Shown: positions 40,776 through 50,512, counted from the stretch's first letter. The stretch is 64,000 nucleotides of DNA from Methanospirillum hungatei JF-1 (GCF_000013445.1 NC_007796.1:966936-1030935); one strand, 5' to 3'. Numbers and translations: made by a program. The notes: generated by a model not told the origin, from the sequence alone.

Positions 40776-41585
40776 TTACAGATGACGAAGTTTTCGGTTT
40801 ATCTTTTCAAAAAAATTCTGCCCTGCGTCGATAAATAAGGCAGGACTTGGACTTTTTGAGAGTTCTATAGTGCTGCTGGTCTCCAGGTGTATCTCAGTCT
40901 GTCCATCGATGACAAGTTTTGCAGGCTTTGTCGCCTCAAGGGTTATTGATACCGTTCTTGAAGAGTCAATAAGATGTGGACGGTTTGAGAGCATAAACGG
41001 GGCAAGGGGGACCATGAGAAATCCCTCAACCCGGGGGTCTACAATAGGGCCACCTGCACTCATGGCATATGCCGTAGAACCAGTCGGAGTACTGATTATC
41101 AATCCGTCCGCTCTGAACCGCTCTGCTACGTTTCCATTGATATGGATGAGGAACTTTAGCATTTTTGCCGGCCGATCTGTTACAATCAATGCTTCATTCA
41201 GTGCCGTCCCGATATGTTGCCCGTTTATCCGAAGTTCAATCCGCATCCGCGCTTCTAATGGGAGCGGCTCTGTAAGGTGAGAGACAAACGTGCTCATCTC
41301 TTCTGGTTCAATGTCTGCCAGGAATCCGACTTCTCCATAATTGATTCCAATAATCGGCACCTGAACCGGCATTCGCTGAGTCGTAAGCAGTATTGTACCG
41401 TCTCCTCCGATTACAATAACAAGGTCAGGTGGATGCTCTCCGGAAAAGAGTGGCGGGGCCTCTCCAAGCAGGTTTTCTTTATATATTGATGTGTGATGCC
41501 CGTGATGGTGCAACAATTTCTCGAGCTCATAGGAGAATTCCTCAACGTCCGGATCGCCATAGCGGTTAACAATAAGAATATTCAT
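40776..41585 (-). CDS. nadK: NAD kinase
   Basis: The 269-residue protein starts at ATG 41585 ([11 protein letters not shown]). The nucleotide-phosphate motif [13 protein letters not shown] lies near residue 58, with [14 protein letters not shown] and the acceptor site [25 protein letters not shown] following. It makes NADP from NAD with ATP. It is separated by about 20 bp from the IMPase/FBPase gene upstream; these two families are fused or linked in many archaea. Confidence 0.95.
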   Translation of the reverse strand: MNILIVNRYGDPDVEEFSYELEKLLHHHGHHTSIYKENLLGEAPPLFSGEHPPDLVIVIGGDGTILLTTQRMPVQVPIIGINYGEVGFLADIEPEEMSTFVSHLTEPLPLEARMRIELRINGQHIGTALNEALIVTDRPAKMLKFLIHINGNVAERFRADGLIISTPTGSTAYAMSAGGPIVDPRVEGFLMVPLAPFMLSNRPHLIDSSRTVSITLEATKPAKLVIDGQTEIHLETSSTIELSKSPSPALFIDAGQNFFEKINRKLRHL

Positions 41586-41603
41586 GGTTGTGGACAATTC
41601 TGC

Positions 41604-42380
41604 TCACCGAAGATATTCAATCACTTTTTTATGAAGAGAGGCATTTGTCCCGACAAGACAGTTGCCGATACTTACCTCATCAGGAAGGGTAAGAGGGTTC
41701 CCATCCCGGTCACTTACAATCCCGCCGGCTTCCTCAAGTATCAGGATACCCGCAGCGGCGTCTGTTGCCCTGAGTGTCCTTCGAAGATCAACAAAACCAT
41801 CGATCTTCCCTGCGCCCACATAGGAGAGTTCCAGGGCTGAAGCACCAAACTGCCGGAACCTCCTTATCTTTCGTATAAGATGGATTACCCGATCATATTG
41901 GAAATGCTTGCCATATACACTCATTGCACTGGCCTGTAATTCAGATACATCAGAGACATGAAGGGGAACACCGTTCAACCAGGATCCTTCACCTCTTTTC
42001 GCGGTGAAAATATCACCGTTGGAGAGGTTGCCAACAAAACCTTCCTTCAGGACTCCATCTTTCACATATGCCAGTGATACTGCAAAAAACGGGATATTCA
42101 TAAGGGCGTTATAGGTTCCGTCTACCGGATCAAGAAAGATTGTTCCGGTATCTCCGCCGATAACAACTTTCCCGGCCTCTTCACTGATGAGAAGACGGCA
42201 TAATTGTTCCTTCTTAATGACGGATACGGCAATATCCTCTGCGATTTTATCTATATATTTCGTAGGGGTGCCGTCGGCCCCGTTTCCGGTATTTACTGCG
42301 GCCTCTGGAGTTCCGATAAGAGGAGTAATGGCTGATCGTATTGCGGTGAATATGGTGTAACTAGCTTCATAAAAATCCAT
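41604..42380 (-). CDS. Inositol monophosphatase / fructose-1,6-bisphosphatase family
   Basis: The 258-residue protein has metal motif FLDPVDGTYNAL near residue 82 and upstream EEAGKVVIGG (the Glu-Glu pair), and the C-terminal RRTLRATDAAAGILILEEAGG. The archaeal members cut both inositol-1-phosphate and fructose-1,6-bisphosphate. The end of the WDxAAG motif is altered to TDAAAG, which is common in archaea. It forms a pair with NAD kinase downstream. Confidence 0.92.
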   Translation of the reverse strand: MDFYEASYTIFTAIRSAITPLIGTPEAAVNTGNGADGTPTKYIDKIAEDIAVSVIKKEQLCRLLISEEAGKVVIGGDTGTIFLDPVDGTYNALMNIPFFAVSLAYVKDGVLKEGFVGNLSNGDIFTAKRGEGSWLNGVPLHVSDVSELQASAMSVYGKHFQYDRVIHLIRKIRRFRQFGASALELSYVGAGKIDGFVDLRRTLRATDAAAGILILEEAGGIVSDRDGNPLTLPDEVSIGNCLVGTNASLHKKVIEYLR

Positions 42381-42463
42381 GAGAGTTCCCTGAGCTCAAA
42401 TTCGGACGGTGTATTTATGTAAGGGTGACACGTAAATATAACCAGCTTTTCCCAAGGTGTTTT

Positions 42464-42847
42464 ATGAAAGAGCAGACTGAAGTTGGTAAGCTGAAAGAAG
42501 GAAAATATCTGTTAGTTGATGATGAACCGTGTAAGATCCTGTCAATATCTGTATCCAAACCTGGGAAACATGGTGCTGCGAAGGCTCGTCTTGATGTCGT
42601 CGGTATTTTTGATGGTGTCAAGCGATCAATTGTTCAGCCGGTATCAGCAAAGGTATATGCGCCTATTGTTGAGAGAAGAAATGCCCAGGTAATTTCTATT
42701 GCCGGGAATGTTGTTCAGATGATGGACCTTGAAAGCTTTGAAAATTTTGAGGTTACAGTTACTGATGACGTGAAAGACAGGATCGAGGCAGGAAAAGAGA
42801 CGATGTATATCTACTCCATGGAAAAGAGAAAAATAGATTTCTTATAA
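42464..42847 (+). CDS. eif5A: Translation factor aIF5A
   Basis: The 127-residue protein starts at ATG 42464 (MKEQTEVGKLKEGK) behind AAGGTG; the longer frame upstream has no coding support. The loop SKPGKHGAAK contains K35, the site of (deoxy)hypusine modification, and the OB-fold C-terminus follows. It helps ribosomes pass difficult peptide bonds. It is transcribed away from the IMPase gene. The stop is followed by T8 at 42848-42855. Confidence 0.96.
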   Translation: MKEQTEVGKLKEGKYLLVDDEPCKILSISVSKPGKHGAAKARLDVVGIFDGVKRSIVQPVSAKVYAPIVERRNAQVISIAGNVVQMMDLESFENFEVTVTDDVKDRIEAGKETMYIYSMEKRKIDFL

Positions 42848-42855
42848 TTTTTTTT
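42848..42855 (+). terminator. T8 terminator after aIF5A
   Basis: TTTTTTTT starts directly at the stop codon of aIF5A and fits an archaeal T-tract terminator. Confidence 0.5.
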
Positions 42856-42862
42856 ACCTGTT

Positions 42863-44122
42863 TTAGAATCTGATTATTGGAAGGATATCCATCTTCCAGT
42901 ATCCGCTATCGATTACAAATGGAATTTCATGTGAAGTAACATATTCGCTTCCATTCCTTTCCCATATAAAGGAACCTTTCAGATTTCCTTCATTTAATCG
43001 ATAGAACGAATTATCAATCTTGTATTCAGAGATATTTACTCCGGATGATTTCATCTGATTTATTTCCCGGATACATCCATCACATCCACGGTTTTTAAGT
43101 ACTTCACTTGAAAAAAGATTACAGAATTCTGTTTTGTTTGGTTCCAGGGTTAAGTCACCATTATAAAGCATGATGAAATAATCCATAATCTGACGGAAAA
43201 TTGATGAAGGGGTACTTCTGTTGAGATCATTTTTGGATACATCAGTTTTCTCCAGAGAAACAGGATCTGGTAATTTAATGTCTAATGAATATGATGTAAT
43301 AAAACGAGAGTGGATATCGAGCCGGTAAGTATTATAGCCCTCAAAAAATTTTTCTTTCCAAGGCCTTGGATCCCAGTTAACCTCTATCTCATCCCCTTTC
43401 TCGGATAAAATAGTTGTTTTACTATCTTCACCTCTTCCAAAAGTTCCTTTCCAGACTTTTGGATCAAGACCGCCAGGAGGAATTACTCTTCTAATTACCT
43501 GATTTGTTTCAGCATTTATCACAGAAAATTCAAAATACGGGTTCACCGCAGATAATGACTGAACTTTCGGATCATCTTCTGATTGTTCTTCTAACATTGG
43601 GTTTTGCAAATCCTCAGGCAATTCTACAGTATACCAAATTTCCCAATATTTTGAAGGAATTGTAATCGGACTGGTTGTTTGAGAATATTTTCCTGAAATT
43701 GTAGTATATGTCTTTAATTGGACTGCTGGTTCCATGAAAGAATATCTTTGATATGAAGATACATATTCACGGGGAACCATCCCCTGCTGAGTAAGATTCC
43801 CTGGTGGTAAAACCACCGGAGATCCATTCCAAGGTTGGATTTGAGTTACTGTAGGAGTTAAAGTGATATTTACTTCACTTTCATTTGAGCTGACATTAAC
43901 TGATGTGTTATATGTCTGGTTGTCAGAAGGTAAGGACATATTGGAATTATTTATGGAAAAATTCACCTCTTCAACCGTTTCATTTTTTTGGGAAAAAATA
44001 TTCGATATCTCATCCGGGATAAGTTTTGCCTCTTTCCCGGTCACAAGAGGTTTTATGTACATCGCCATTATCAGAACAATAAGTATAGCAACAACAATGA
44101 CGATGATATCCCGTTTTTCCAT
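42863..44122 (-). CDS. Membrane-anchored extracytoplasmic protein (paralogue A)
   Basis: The 419-residue protein has a single N-terminal helix after MEKRDIIVIV (residues 5-27), then an Asn/Ser-rich stretch with many glycosylation sequons (SINNSNMSLPS and similar), and a globular part including STISGKYSQTTSPITIPSKYWEIWYTV. A C-terminal region has CDGCIREINQMKSSG and KIDNSFYRLNEG. It shares the first helix and the GKYTGSTSPFRIPTPYWEL-type segment with the next gene upstream, from which it is separated by 6 bp. No domain is recognised. Confidence 0.7.
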   Translation of the reverse strand: MEKRDIIVIVVAILIVLIMAMYIKPLVTGKEAKLIPDEISNIFSQKNETVEEVNFSINNSNMSLPSDNQTYNTSVNVSSNESEVNITLTPTVTQIQPWNGSPVVLPPGNLTQQGMVPREYVSSYQRYSFMEPAVQLKTYTTISGKYSQTTSPITIPSKYWEIWYTVELPEDLQNPMLEEQSEDDPKVQSLSAVNPYFEFSVINAETNQVIRRVIPPGGLDPKVWKGTFGRGEDSKTTILSEKGDEIEVNWDPRPWKEKFFEGYNTYRLDIHSRFITSYSLDIKLPDPVSLEKTDVSKNDLNRSTPSSIFRQIMDYFIMLYNGDLTLEPNKTEFCNLFSSEVLKNRGCDGCIREINQMKSSGVNISEYKIDNSFYRLNEGNLKGSFIWERNGSEYVTSHEIPFVIDSGYWKMDILPIIRF

Positions 44123-44128
44123 ATGTAC

Positions 44129-44779
44129 CTAGGTATCGCGAATGTACTTTAAAGGTATCTGGATAGTAATTCTGTACTCTTTCAAATTATTTCCAATTAT
44201 ATTCAGATAGTAATCCTTTCCACCTTCAAAGAAACGGTACTCCCGTGGATCAGGAGATTTTCCCTCCTTCCAGGTAATAGTCCGGATAGTTTTTTCTCCC
44301 TCATCAGATTTTTCCTTTACATCCATTGAAAAGACTGCATTTTCATCAGCAGGTGTGACATTATAGTGCAATTCCCAATATGGAGTCGGAATTCTGAAAG
44401 GTGAGGTAGAGCCTGTATACTTTCCAACAATTTCTGCATAGTTCGTCATCTGAATTGCCGGCATCGGATTATCAGGATTTGGTTGCCAGGTCATCGGAGT
44501 CATCTGTGGTGTAGGAAGAGCACCTGATGAAGGAACTGAAGTCTTATCAGGAAGTACCTGCTCCTCCTGAGTCTCGCCAGGGGTCGCTTCCTGAGTTGCC
44601 GGAGATACCTGATAGTCCGGTTCAGGAGTAAGATAGGGTTCCATCACAGGTTCAACCGGCGCAGGAGATTCAGGTAAAAATATCACCGGCTGTCCGGTAA
44701 TAATCGGCTTTACCACCACCGCCATTATTAATACGACAATTATTGCTGCTAAAATGACTATTACATCCCTTTTTTCCAT
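44129..44779 (-). CDS. Membrane-anchored extracytoplasmic protein (paralogue B)
   Basis: The 216-residue protein has an N-terminal helix after MEKRDVIVIL, then a Pro/Glu/Thr-rich spacer of about 80 residues and a domain of about 110 residues with YAEIVGKYTGSTSPFRIPT. It corresponds to the front two-thirds of paralogue A. Both are transcribed together from a TATA box at 44816-44826. The function is unknown. Confidence 0.7.
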   Translation of the reverse strand: MEKRDVIVILAAIIVVLIMAVVVKPIITGQPVIFLPESPAPVEPVMEPYLTPEPDYQVSPATQEATPGETQEEQVLPDKTSVPSSGALPTPQMTPMTWQPNPDNPMPAIQMTNYAEIVGKYTGSTSPFRIPTPYWELHYNVTPADENAVFSMDVKEKSDEGEKTIRTITWKEGKSPDPREYRFFEGGKDYYLNIIGNNLKEYRITIQIPLKYIRDT

Positions 44780-44815
44780 CTGGCAGCCCTCTTCTGATAG
44801 AACATACGCGACTGA

Positions 44816-44826
44816 AATATTTATAT
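44816..44826 (-). promoter_or_regulatory. TATA box of the MEKRD paralogue pair
   Basis: Minus-strand ATATAAATATT lies 37-47 bp before ATG 44779. Confidence 0.5.
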
Positions 44827-44944
44827 CGTGAAGTCATGACCCTTCCCATCTCAGAAAAATCCGTTACTTCACATAGAGAATCATGATCTTATTTATGCCA
44901 AAGTGAATCGAATAATATGGAATCACTGTATGAGGATGAAAAAT

Positions 44945-45826
44945 ATGTCTGATGCAAAAAAACCAACCCCTGAATCCTGTGACAATAACTGCTCATCCTG
45001 TCCATCAGGCGCTACTTGCCCGACAGCAGCCGGAAAATTACCGCCAAAAGCTGACATTGATGTGAGACACGTAATACTGGTTTTATCAGGCAAGGGTGGA
45101 GTCGGAAAATCCACGGTTGCCGTAAATCTTGCTTATGCCCTCTCGAATCATGGAAAGCAGGTAGGTCTTTTGGATCTTGATATACATGGCCCGAATATCC
45201 CTAAAATGCTTGGTATAGAAGATCATAAACTTCTCGCAGACCAGAATAAAATCGTCCCGGTAAAAGTAACCGGCTCATTACAAGTTGTTTCAATGGCTTT
45301 CCTGCTTCCTGAAAAACATGCCCCGGTCATCTGGCGTGGCGCCATGAAAGCAGGAGCAATTAAGCAGTTCCTTGAGGACACCGCCTGGGGTTCTTTAGAC
45401 TATCTTGTTGTTGACCTCCCGCCGGGAACTGGAGATGAAGCATTAACTATCGCACAACTTGCTCCGAATGTTCGTGGTGCAGTTATAGTCACAACTCCTC
45501 AGGAGGTATCCACCCTGGATTCAACCAAAGCTATCACTTTTGTGGAACAGCTTGGACTGAATGTTATTGGTGTTATTGAAAATATGAGCGGATTTGTTTG
45601 TCCGCATTGTGGAGAAGCAGTTGATCTTTTCGGCAAAGGGGGAGGCGAGCGGATTGCACAGGATCATAATGTCCCATTCCTTGGAAGCCTTCCTCTTGAT
45701 CCTGAAGTGAGAAAGGCCGGTGACGAAGGAAGACCATTCATTATCAGACAAAAGGATTCTCCGACCTGGAAAGCGGTAGATACCGTCATGGAACACCTGG
45801 TCAGCATTGTTGAAAAACAGATATGA
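44945..45826 (+). CDS. Mrp/NBP35-type iron-sulfur carrier ATPase
   Basis: The 293-residue protein begins at ATG 44945 behind GAGGATG. The N-terminus SCDNNCSSCPSGATCP holds four cysteines in an NBP35-like cluster site. The deviant Walker A is SGKGGVGKSTVA, followed by LDLDIHGPNIPKMLG and DLPPGTGDEALTIAQL, and the C-terminal CPHCG pair binds the bridging cluster. It assembles and delivers Fe-S clusters. It is coupled to a downstream 102-residue protein by ATGA. Confidence 0.92.
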   Translation: MSDAKKPTPESCDNNCSSCPSGATCPTAAGKLPPKADIDVRHVILVLSGKGGVGKSTVAVNLAYALSNHGKQVGLLDLDIHGPNIPKMLGIEDHKLLADQNKIVPVKVTGSLQVVSMAFLLPEKHAPVIWRGAMKAGAIKQFLEDTAWGSLDYLVVDLPPGTGDEALTIAQLAPNVRGAVIVTTPQEVSTLDSTKAITFVEQLGLNVIGVIENMSGFVCPHCGEAVDLFGKGGGERIAQDHNVPFLGSLPLDPEVRKAGDEGRPFIIRQKDSPTWKAVDTVMEHLVSIVEKQI

Positions 45827-46131
45827 ATTACTTGGAAGTTCTTTGTGGGAGAGAAGAAAATCTCCCGATTTATGCTGAAATTGTGAAATGCCTTGAGGAC
45901 ATAAATCAATTTCCTCAACTCATCGAACCGATTTATCGTGAGGCAATAACATTAAATGAAACCCTTCTTGAAAAACTACGGTTTGGCCTTCTACGACTTC
46001 AGTTACACTCTGAAATTCATCGGAACAGTGATATGGAAGAGGCACAGAAGATGCGGTTCGTTTCAGAGATGATAGAGCGCACCATATTTGGCGGTCTCTT
46101 TATTGAACGGGAAAGTTACGTATCAGAGTAA
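45823..46131 (+). CDS. Small helical protein coupled to NBP35-like ATPase
   Basis: The 102-residue soluble protein is almost wholly helical and rich in Glu and Leu, with a front MNYLEVLCGREENLPIYAE and a middle NETLLEKLRFGLLRLQLHSE. The start overlaps the stop of the Mrp/NBP35 gene. I know no family. Coupling suggests a partner or regulator of the ATPase. Confidence 0.6.
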   Translation: MNYLEVLCGREENLPIYAEIVKCLEDINQFPQLIEPIYREAITLNETLLEKLRFGLLRLQLHSEIHRNSDMEEAQKMRFVSEMIERTIFGGLFIERESYVSE

Positions 46132-46136
46132 TCACC

Positions 46137-47645
46137 ATGTCCCAGGATCGCAATGAATTCTTTGTCATCAGGATTCCGGATACCGGATCTCTTCTTGATG
46201 CGGTCCGTATTATTGCTGCATCAGGACTTACCATAACCAGGTGCCATTTCAATCGTTCGCTGGATCCGGTTACCGCATTTTTTTCCGTATCAGGTGATGA
46301 ATGGGCCTGTACCCGTGGTGCGCAGGCTTTGCTGGATGATGGATATCTGCAGACTACCGTGACCTATCCAAAAAGTGTTCAGTTTACTGTTATCGTTCCT
46401 GAAATTCCCGGGACTTTGCACAGAATTCTTACTATCCTGGATACATATAATGCAGAAATTAGTTCTCTCTCATTTGATAACCGTGGCAAATATCCGGATG
46501 CCCTACATATCATGCTCAGGGTCTTAAATCCTGATAAAACTGAAGAGTTAATCAGAACGATTGAAGCTGAATATCCGGTAAAGATTGAAGGGTATGACTG
46601 TGGAGACAGTTGCGATGATGGAAGCCTGTTTTATGTCAGATATGCGGCACGGGTCAGTGAAATCCTCGATGGCGTAGAAAACCCGCATATTCTTGAATTG
46701 TTACACCAGTTTAGTCATGTCGCTCAACAACTGACCGAATATGGGAAAGAATACCAGGATGTGCTTGAACAAATTCTGCTAAACGGAAAACGCCTGAAGG
46801 AAACAACCGGGGATGGTTTTTACGCAGATGTTCAAAAGATTGCCCTTGCGGACACGCTGACACTCTATTGTTTCCAGCTTCCGGGCGGAGGCTCTATCTT
46901 TGTCATCGATGCACCGGATGAACGAATCATGATTGACACCGGATATGGTATTTATCATGAGGATGTTCTCCGCATGTTTGCTGCCTATGGCCTTGGCGGA
47001 AAAGATGACTTTACCCGGATAATTCTAACCCATGGGGATACTGATCATTGTGGTGCTGCCGGATTTTTTAATGCCCCGGTGTATACCCATGAGGGGACCT
47101 GGGATATCATAAAAACCAATAATCGTGCATGGGGAGCCACAACACAGGATTTGGTCCTTGAACAGGTATATACAGTGATGATAAATCTGTTTGCACGGAT
47201 GACGCCTCCGGAGGAAGTGACTCTTTTACCCGGTCCAGGGGTTGTAAAGCGGGGTGAATTTCCAGTTCTTTCAACCTTCAATGCTGGCGGGTACAACTTT
47301 GAGATACTAGAGGGGCATGGGGGACATCAGCATGGTCTGATATATATCCTCTGCAAGGAAGCCGGAGTCTTATTTACTTCGGACACCATCCTCAACCTGA
47401 AACACCTGAGTCCTGAACGAAGTGCGTACAATAATTTCGCAGTATATCTGGTCACGACGGTGAATGTGGATCCGGATCTTGTAAAAAGTGAACGAAAAGC
47501 ATTGGCAAAGCTGGCACTGGAACTTGATCAGGAGCTTCAGGAAAGCGGAAAACGCCTTCTGTACTGTTGTGGACACGGGCCTGTTTCAGTGATGGAGAAC
47601 GGTGAACTGACCCCGGTGACCGAGCCGGCTACCTACCGTCACTGA
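46137..47645 (+). CDS. ACT-like domain plus metallo-beta-lactamase-fold hydrolase
   Basis: The 502-residue protein starts with two ACT-like domains (about residues 6-75, and 78-155 with VQFTVIVPEIPGTLHRILTIL), then a helical linker, then a metallo-beta-lactamase fold from residue 250, with ILTHGDTDHCGAAGFF, GHGGHQHGLIY, LFTSDTILN and a final CGHGP. ACT domains sense amino acids or other small molecules. The substrate is unknown. It follows the small gene before it by 5 bp. Confidence 0.82.
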   Translation: MSQDRNEFFVIRIPDTGSLLDAVRIIAASGLTITRCHFNRSLDPVTAFFSVSGDEWACTRGAQALLDDGYLQTTVTYPKSVQFTVIVPEIPGTLHRILTILDTYNAEISSLSFDNRGKYPDALHIMLRVLNPDKTEELIRTIEAEYPVKIEGYDCGDSCDDGSLFYVRYAARVSEILDGVENPHILELLHQFSHVAQQLTEYGKEYQDVLEQILLNGKRLKETTGDGFYADVQKIALADTLTLYCFQLPGGGSIFVIDAPDERIMIDTGYGIYHEDVLRMFAAYGLGGKDDFTRIILTHGDTDHCGAAGFFNAPVYTHEGTWDIIKTNNRAWGATTQDLVLEQVYTVMINLFARMTPPEEVTLLPGPGVVKRGEFPVLSTFNAGGYNFEILEGHGGHQHGLIYILCKEAGVLFTSDTILNLKHLSPERSAYNNFAVYLVTTVNVDPDLVKSERKALAKLALELDQELQESGKRLLYCCGHGPVSVMENGELTPVTEPATYRH

Positions 47646-47706
47646 CCAGTAGATGGGTTCAGGTGCGATATCCTGATGAGGATTCCATCTGAACGTATAC
47701 ACAGAT

Positions 47707-48306
47707 ATGAATCAGCACCGTGTGCAGGATATGATGCAACTGATGGCGTCACGGATAAATGCCATCGCAGATCATATCTCTGATGAAGAGGTTTCTCATT
47801 TTATTAAAGAACTCCTGGATGCCAAACGCATTTATGTGATGGGTGCAGGTCGTTCTGGTCTTGTTGCAAAGGCATTTGCCATGAGGCTCATGCACCTTGG
47901 GATGATGAGCTATGTGGTAGGTGAGACTATCACGCCGGCATTGCAAACAGGGGATCTTATTGTGGTCTTATCCGGATCAGGAAAGACAAGAACCATTGTG
48001 GAAATTGTCCAGACGGCAAAAGAGATTGGAGGACGGATTTCTCTTATCACTTCAAACCCAGACTCTCCGATTGGAAAAATCTCTGATACAAAAGTTATCA
48101 TTGAAAACTACCGTGACAGCATTCCTGATGAGAGTAAGGAGTACGATACCAGACAGATGCTTGGTGAGCACCGGTCATTTGCCCCGCTTGGAACTCTGTT
48201 TGAGACAGCAGCGATGACCTTTTGTGATGCTGTTATATCACGGCTGATGGAAATCACACAGACGGATGAGTCAGAACTCAAAGACCGGCATGCAAATATC
48301 GAGTGA
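47707..48306 (+). CDS. hxlB: 6-phospho-3-hexuloisomerase
   Basis: The 199-residue protein is a SIS-domain sugar isomerase: YVMGAGRSGLVAKAFAMRLMHLG, PALQTGDLIVVLSGSGKTRTIVEIV and TSNPDSPIGKISDTKV. Length and motifs match the archaeal PHI that turns hexulose-6-phosphate into fructose-6-phosphate for making pentoses. The matching hexulose-phosphate synthase is not next to it. The stop overlaps the frame of the aminotransferase. Confidence 0.92.
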   Translation: MNQHRVQDMMQLMASRINAIADHISDEEVSHFIKELLDAKRIYVMGAGRSGLVAKAFAMRLMHLGMMSYVVGETITPALQTGDLIVVLSGSGKTRTIVEIVQTAKEIGGRISLITSNPDSPIGKISDTKVIIENYRDSIPDESKEYDTRQMLGEHRSFAPLGTLFETAAMTFCDAVISRLMEITQTDESELKDRHANIE

Positions 48307-48311
48307 TTCTG

Positions 48312-49415
48312 ATGAAAAAAATTTCAGCACGTGCCCAGGCAATCGAAATGTCGGGAATCAGAAAATTTTTCCAGGCTGCAAAACCCGATTCTATCAATAT
48401 GACACTTGGTCAGCCGGATTTTGTCACCCCTGACCATATCAGAAATGCAGCGATAAAAGCAATTGAAGAGGGAAAAACCGGATATACATTCAATGCAGGT
48501 ATCCCTGAATTACGAGAGGCATTATCCGACAAATTTAAAAATGAAAATAATCTGCATTACAGTCCAGAACAGATCATTGTGACAGCTGGAGCCGGAGAAG
48601 CGCTCTTTATTGCTATTCAGAGTATTGTTGATCCTGGTGATCGTGTTCTTTTAACAGATCCGGGTTTTGTCTCCTATGAGGCGTGCATTCAGCTTGCAGG
48701 GGGAAAACCGGATTTCGTGCCACTTACAAAGGATTTGCACATTCAGGAAGATATTCTCCGAGAGAAACTGGAAGGGGCACGACTACTTATTCTTAATTCA
48801 CCCTGTAATCCAACCGGAACAGTCGAGTCCAAAGAAAAAATCCGCTCGATTACAGAAGCAGCCATGGATACAGGCGTAACTGTTCTCTCTGATGAAGTAT
48901 ATGAGCATATCATCTATGATGCGGTTCATGCAAGCGCCGGGACCTTTGGAGAAGACGTGATTACTGTCAATGCCGCAAGTAAGACCTATGCTATGACCGG
49001 TTGGCGTCTTGGATTTATAGCCGGTCCACCGGAATACATGGAACAGTGTCTGAAAGTTCATCAGTATTGTCAGACCTGTGCCACCTCAATCAGCCAGTAT
49101 GCCGGGATAGCAGCCTATACCGGCGATCAGTCCTGTGTGAAGATGATGCGGGATGAATACAAAGCACGCAGGGACATTCTTGTTTCAGGTTTTCATGATA
49201 TGGGTGTAAAATTCCCTGAACCGCAGGGTGCTTTTTATGCATTTGTTCCACTTGGAAAGGAGAGAACACAAAAAGTAATGGATGCCGGCGTAATAGTTGT
49301 TCCAGGTGATGCATTCGGACCATCAGGTGCAGAATATGCCCGATTCAGTTATGCCACTTCACGGGAAAATATTATGGCTGCAATCGAACGAATGAGACCG
49401 GTTCTTGAGGTATAA
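48312..49415 (+). CDS. PLP-dependent aminotransferase (class I)
   Basis: The 367-residue protein begins at ATG 48312 (MKKISARAQAIEMSGIRKFFQ). NSPCNPTGTV, VLSDEVYEHIIYD, NAASKTYAMTGWRLGFIAGP (with the PLP lysine) and RFSYATSRENI are standard class I motifs. It probably works on aspartate or an aromatic amino acid. It is followed at 1 bp by a peptidase gene. Confidence 0.92.
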   Translation: MKKISARAQAIEMSGIRKFFQAAKPDSINMTLGQPDFVTPDHIRNAAIKAIEEGKTGYTFNAGIPELREALSDKFKNENNLHYSPEQIIVTAGAGEALFIAIQSIVDPGDRVLLTDPGFVSYEACIQLAGGKPDFVPLTKDLHIQEDILREKLEGARLLILNSPCNPTGTVESKEKIRSITEAAMDTGVTVLSDEVYEHIIYDAVHASAGTFGEDVITVNAASKTYAMTGWRLGFIAGPPEYMEQCLKVHQYCQTCATSISQYAGIAAYTGDQSCVKMMRDEYKARRDILVSGFHDMGVKFPEPQGAFYAFVPLGKERTQKVMDAGVIVVPGDAFGPSGAEYARFSYATSRENIMAAIERMRPVLEV

Positions 49416-49416
49416 A

Positions 49417-50454
49417 ATGGTTTATGATTTATTAAAAAAACTCTCCGATGCACATGGACTTTCAGGATTTGAAGGAAATATCAAATCAATTATCCGAAAA
49501 GAACTGGAGGGATATGTCGATGAAATTTCTGAAGACAGACTTGGAAACCTTATCGCAGTAAAAAAGGGCACAGGACTTTCAGTTATGATTGCATCCCATA
49601 TGGATGAAATCGGACTTATGGTCCAGTATATCGATGAAAAAGGGTTTATAAAATTTGTAGGGATCGGAGGATGGTTCAATCCGACTCTTCATACCCAGAG
49701 GGTTGTCCTCCATGGGACGAGAGGGCCGGTTTTTGGAGTGATTGGATCGAAACCTCCACATGTCATGACACCGGAGGACCGGAAAAAAGAGATCAAGATG
49801 GAGGATATGTTCATTGATATCGGAGCATCATCAGCAGAAGAAGTTGCAGAGCTTGGTATTGAGATAGGAACTCCGGTAACGATTGAACAGGAACTCATTC
49901 ATCTGGCAAATAATCGGATTACCGGGAAAGCGTTGGATAATCGGGTGGGTGTTCTGGTCCTCATTGAAACACTGAAAAAGATGAAGACCTCAATGACCGT
50001 TTATGCAGTATTTACCGTACAGGAAGAGATCGGTTTGAAGGGGGCAAAGGTCAGTGCGTTTGCTTTACACCCTGATTTTGCAATTGCAACCGATGTTACG
50101 ATTCCAGGAGATCATCCTGGTGTAACCAAAAAAGAAGCATCGGTTGAGATGGGAAAAGGACCGGTCCTGGTTCTGGCAAGTGCATCAGGGAGAGGGTTAC
50201 TGGCTGATAACCGGCTGGTCGCATGGCTACGATCTGCCGGAGATAAGATGAAAATCCCATACCAGCTGGAAGTAGGCGACGGAGGAAATACTGATGCCTC
50301 GATTATTAACCTTGTCAGGGATGGGATCCCCAGTATCCCCTTATCAGTCCCATCTCGATACATCCATTCCCCGGTAGAGGTGGTTGATCTCAAGGATATC
50401 GAGGCTACGATTGACCTGCTTGTTGAAGCACTAAAAAAGAAACCAAAGATCTGA
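49417..50454 (+). CDS. M42-family metallopeptidase
   Basis: The 345-residue protein starts at ATG 49417 (MVYDLLKKLSDAHGLSGFEG) with TTGAGG before it. The metal ligands lie in ASHMDEIGLMV, KALDNRVGVLVLIE, TVQEEIGLKGAKVSAF and the C-terminal SRYIHSPVEVV. This is the M42 (tetrahedral aminopeptidase TET / deblocking aminopeptidase) type. The enzyme forms large complexes that trim peptides. Cotranscription with an aminotransferase suggests amino acid recycling. Confidence 0.93.
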   Translation: MVYDLLKKLSDAHGLSGFEGNIKSIIRKELEGYVDEISEDRLGNLIAVKKGTGLSVMIASHMDEIGLMVQYIDEKGFIKFVGIGGWFNPTLHTQRVVLHGTRGPVFGVIGSKPPHVMTPEDRKKEIKMEDMFIDIGASSAEEVAELGIEIGTPVTIEQELIHLANNRITGKALDNRVGVLVLIETLKKMKTSMTVYAVFTVQEEIGLKGAKVSAFALHPDFAIATDVTIPGDHPGVTKKEASVEMGKGPVLVLASASGRGLLADNRLVAWLRSAGDKMKIPYQLEVGDGGNTDASIINLVRDGIPSIPLSVPSRYIHSPVEVVDLKDIEATIDLLVEALKKKPKI

Positions 50455-50512
50455 AGATTGAAGATCACAAATCAATAAAACCTTTATTTTTTAATGATTA
50501 TCTCATACTATT

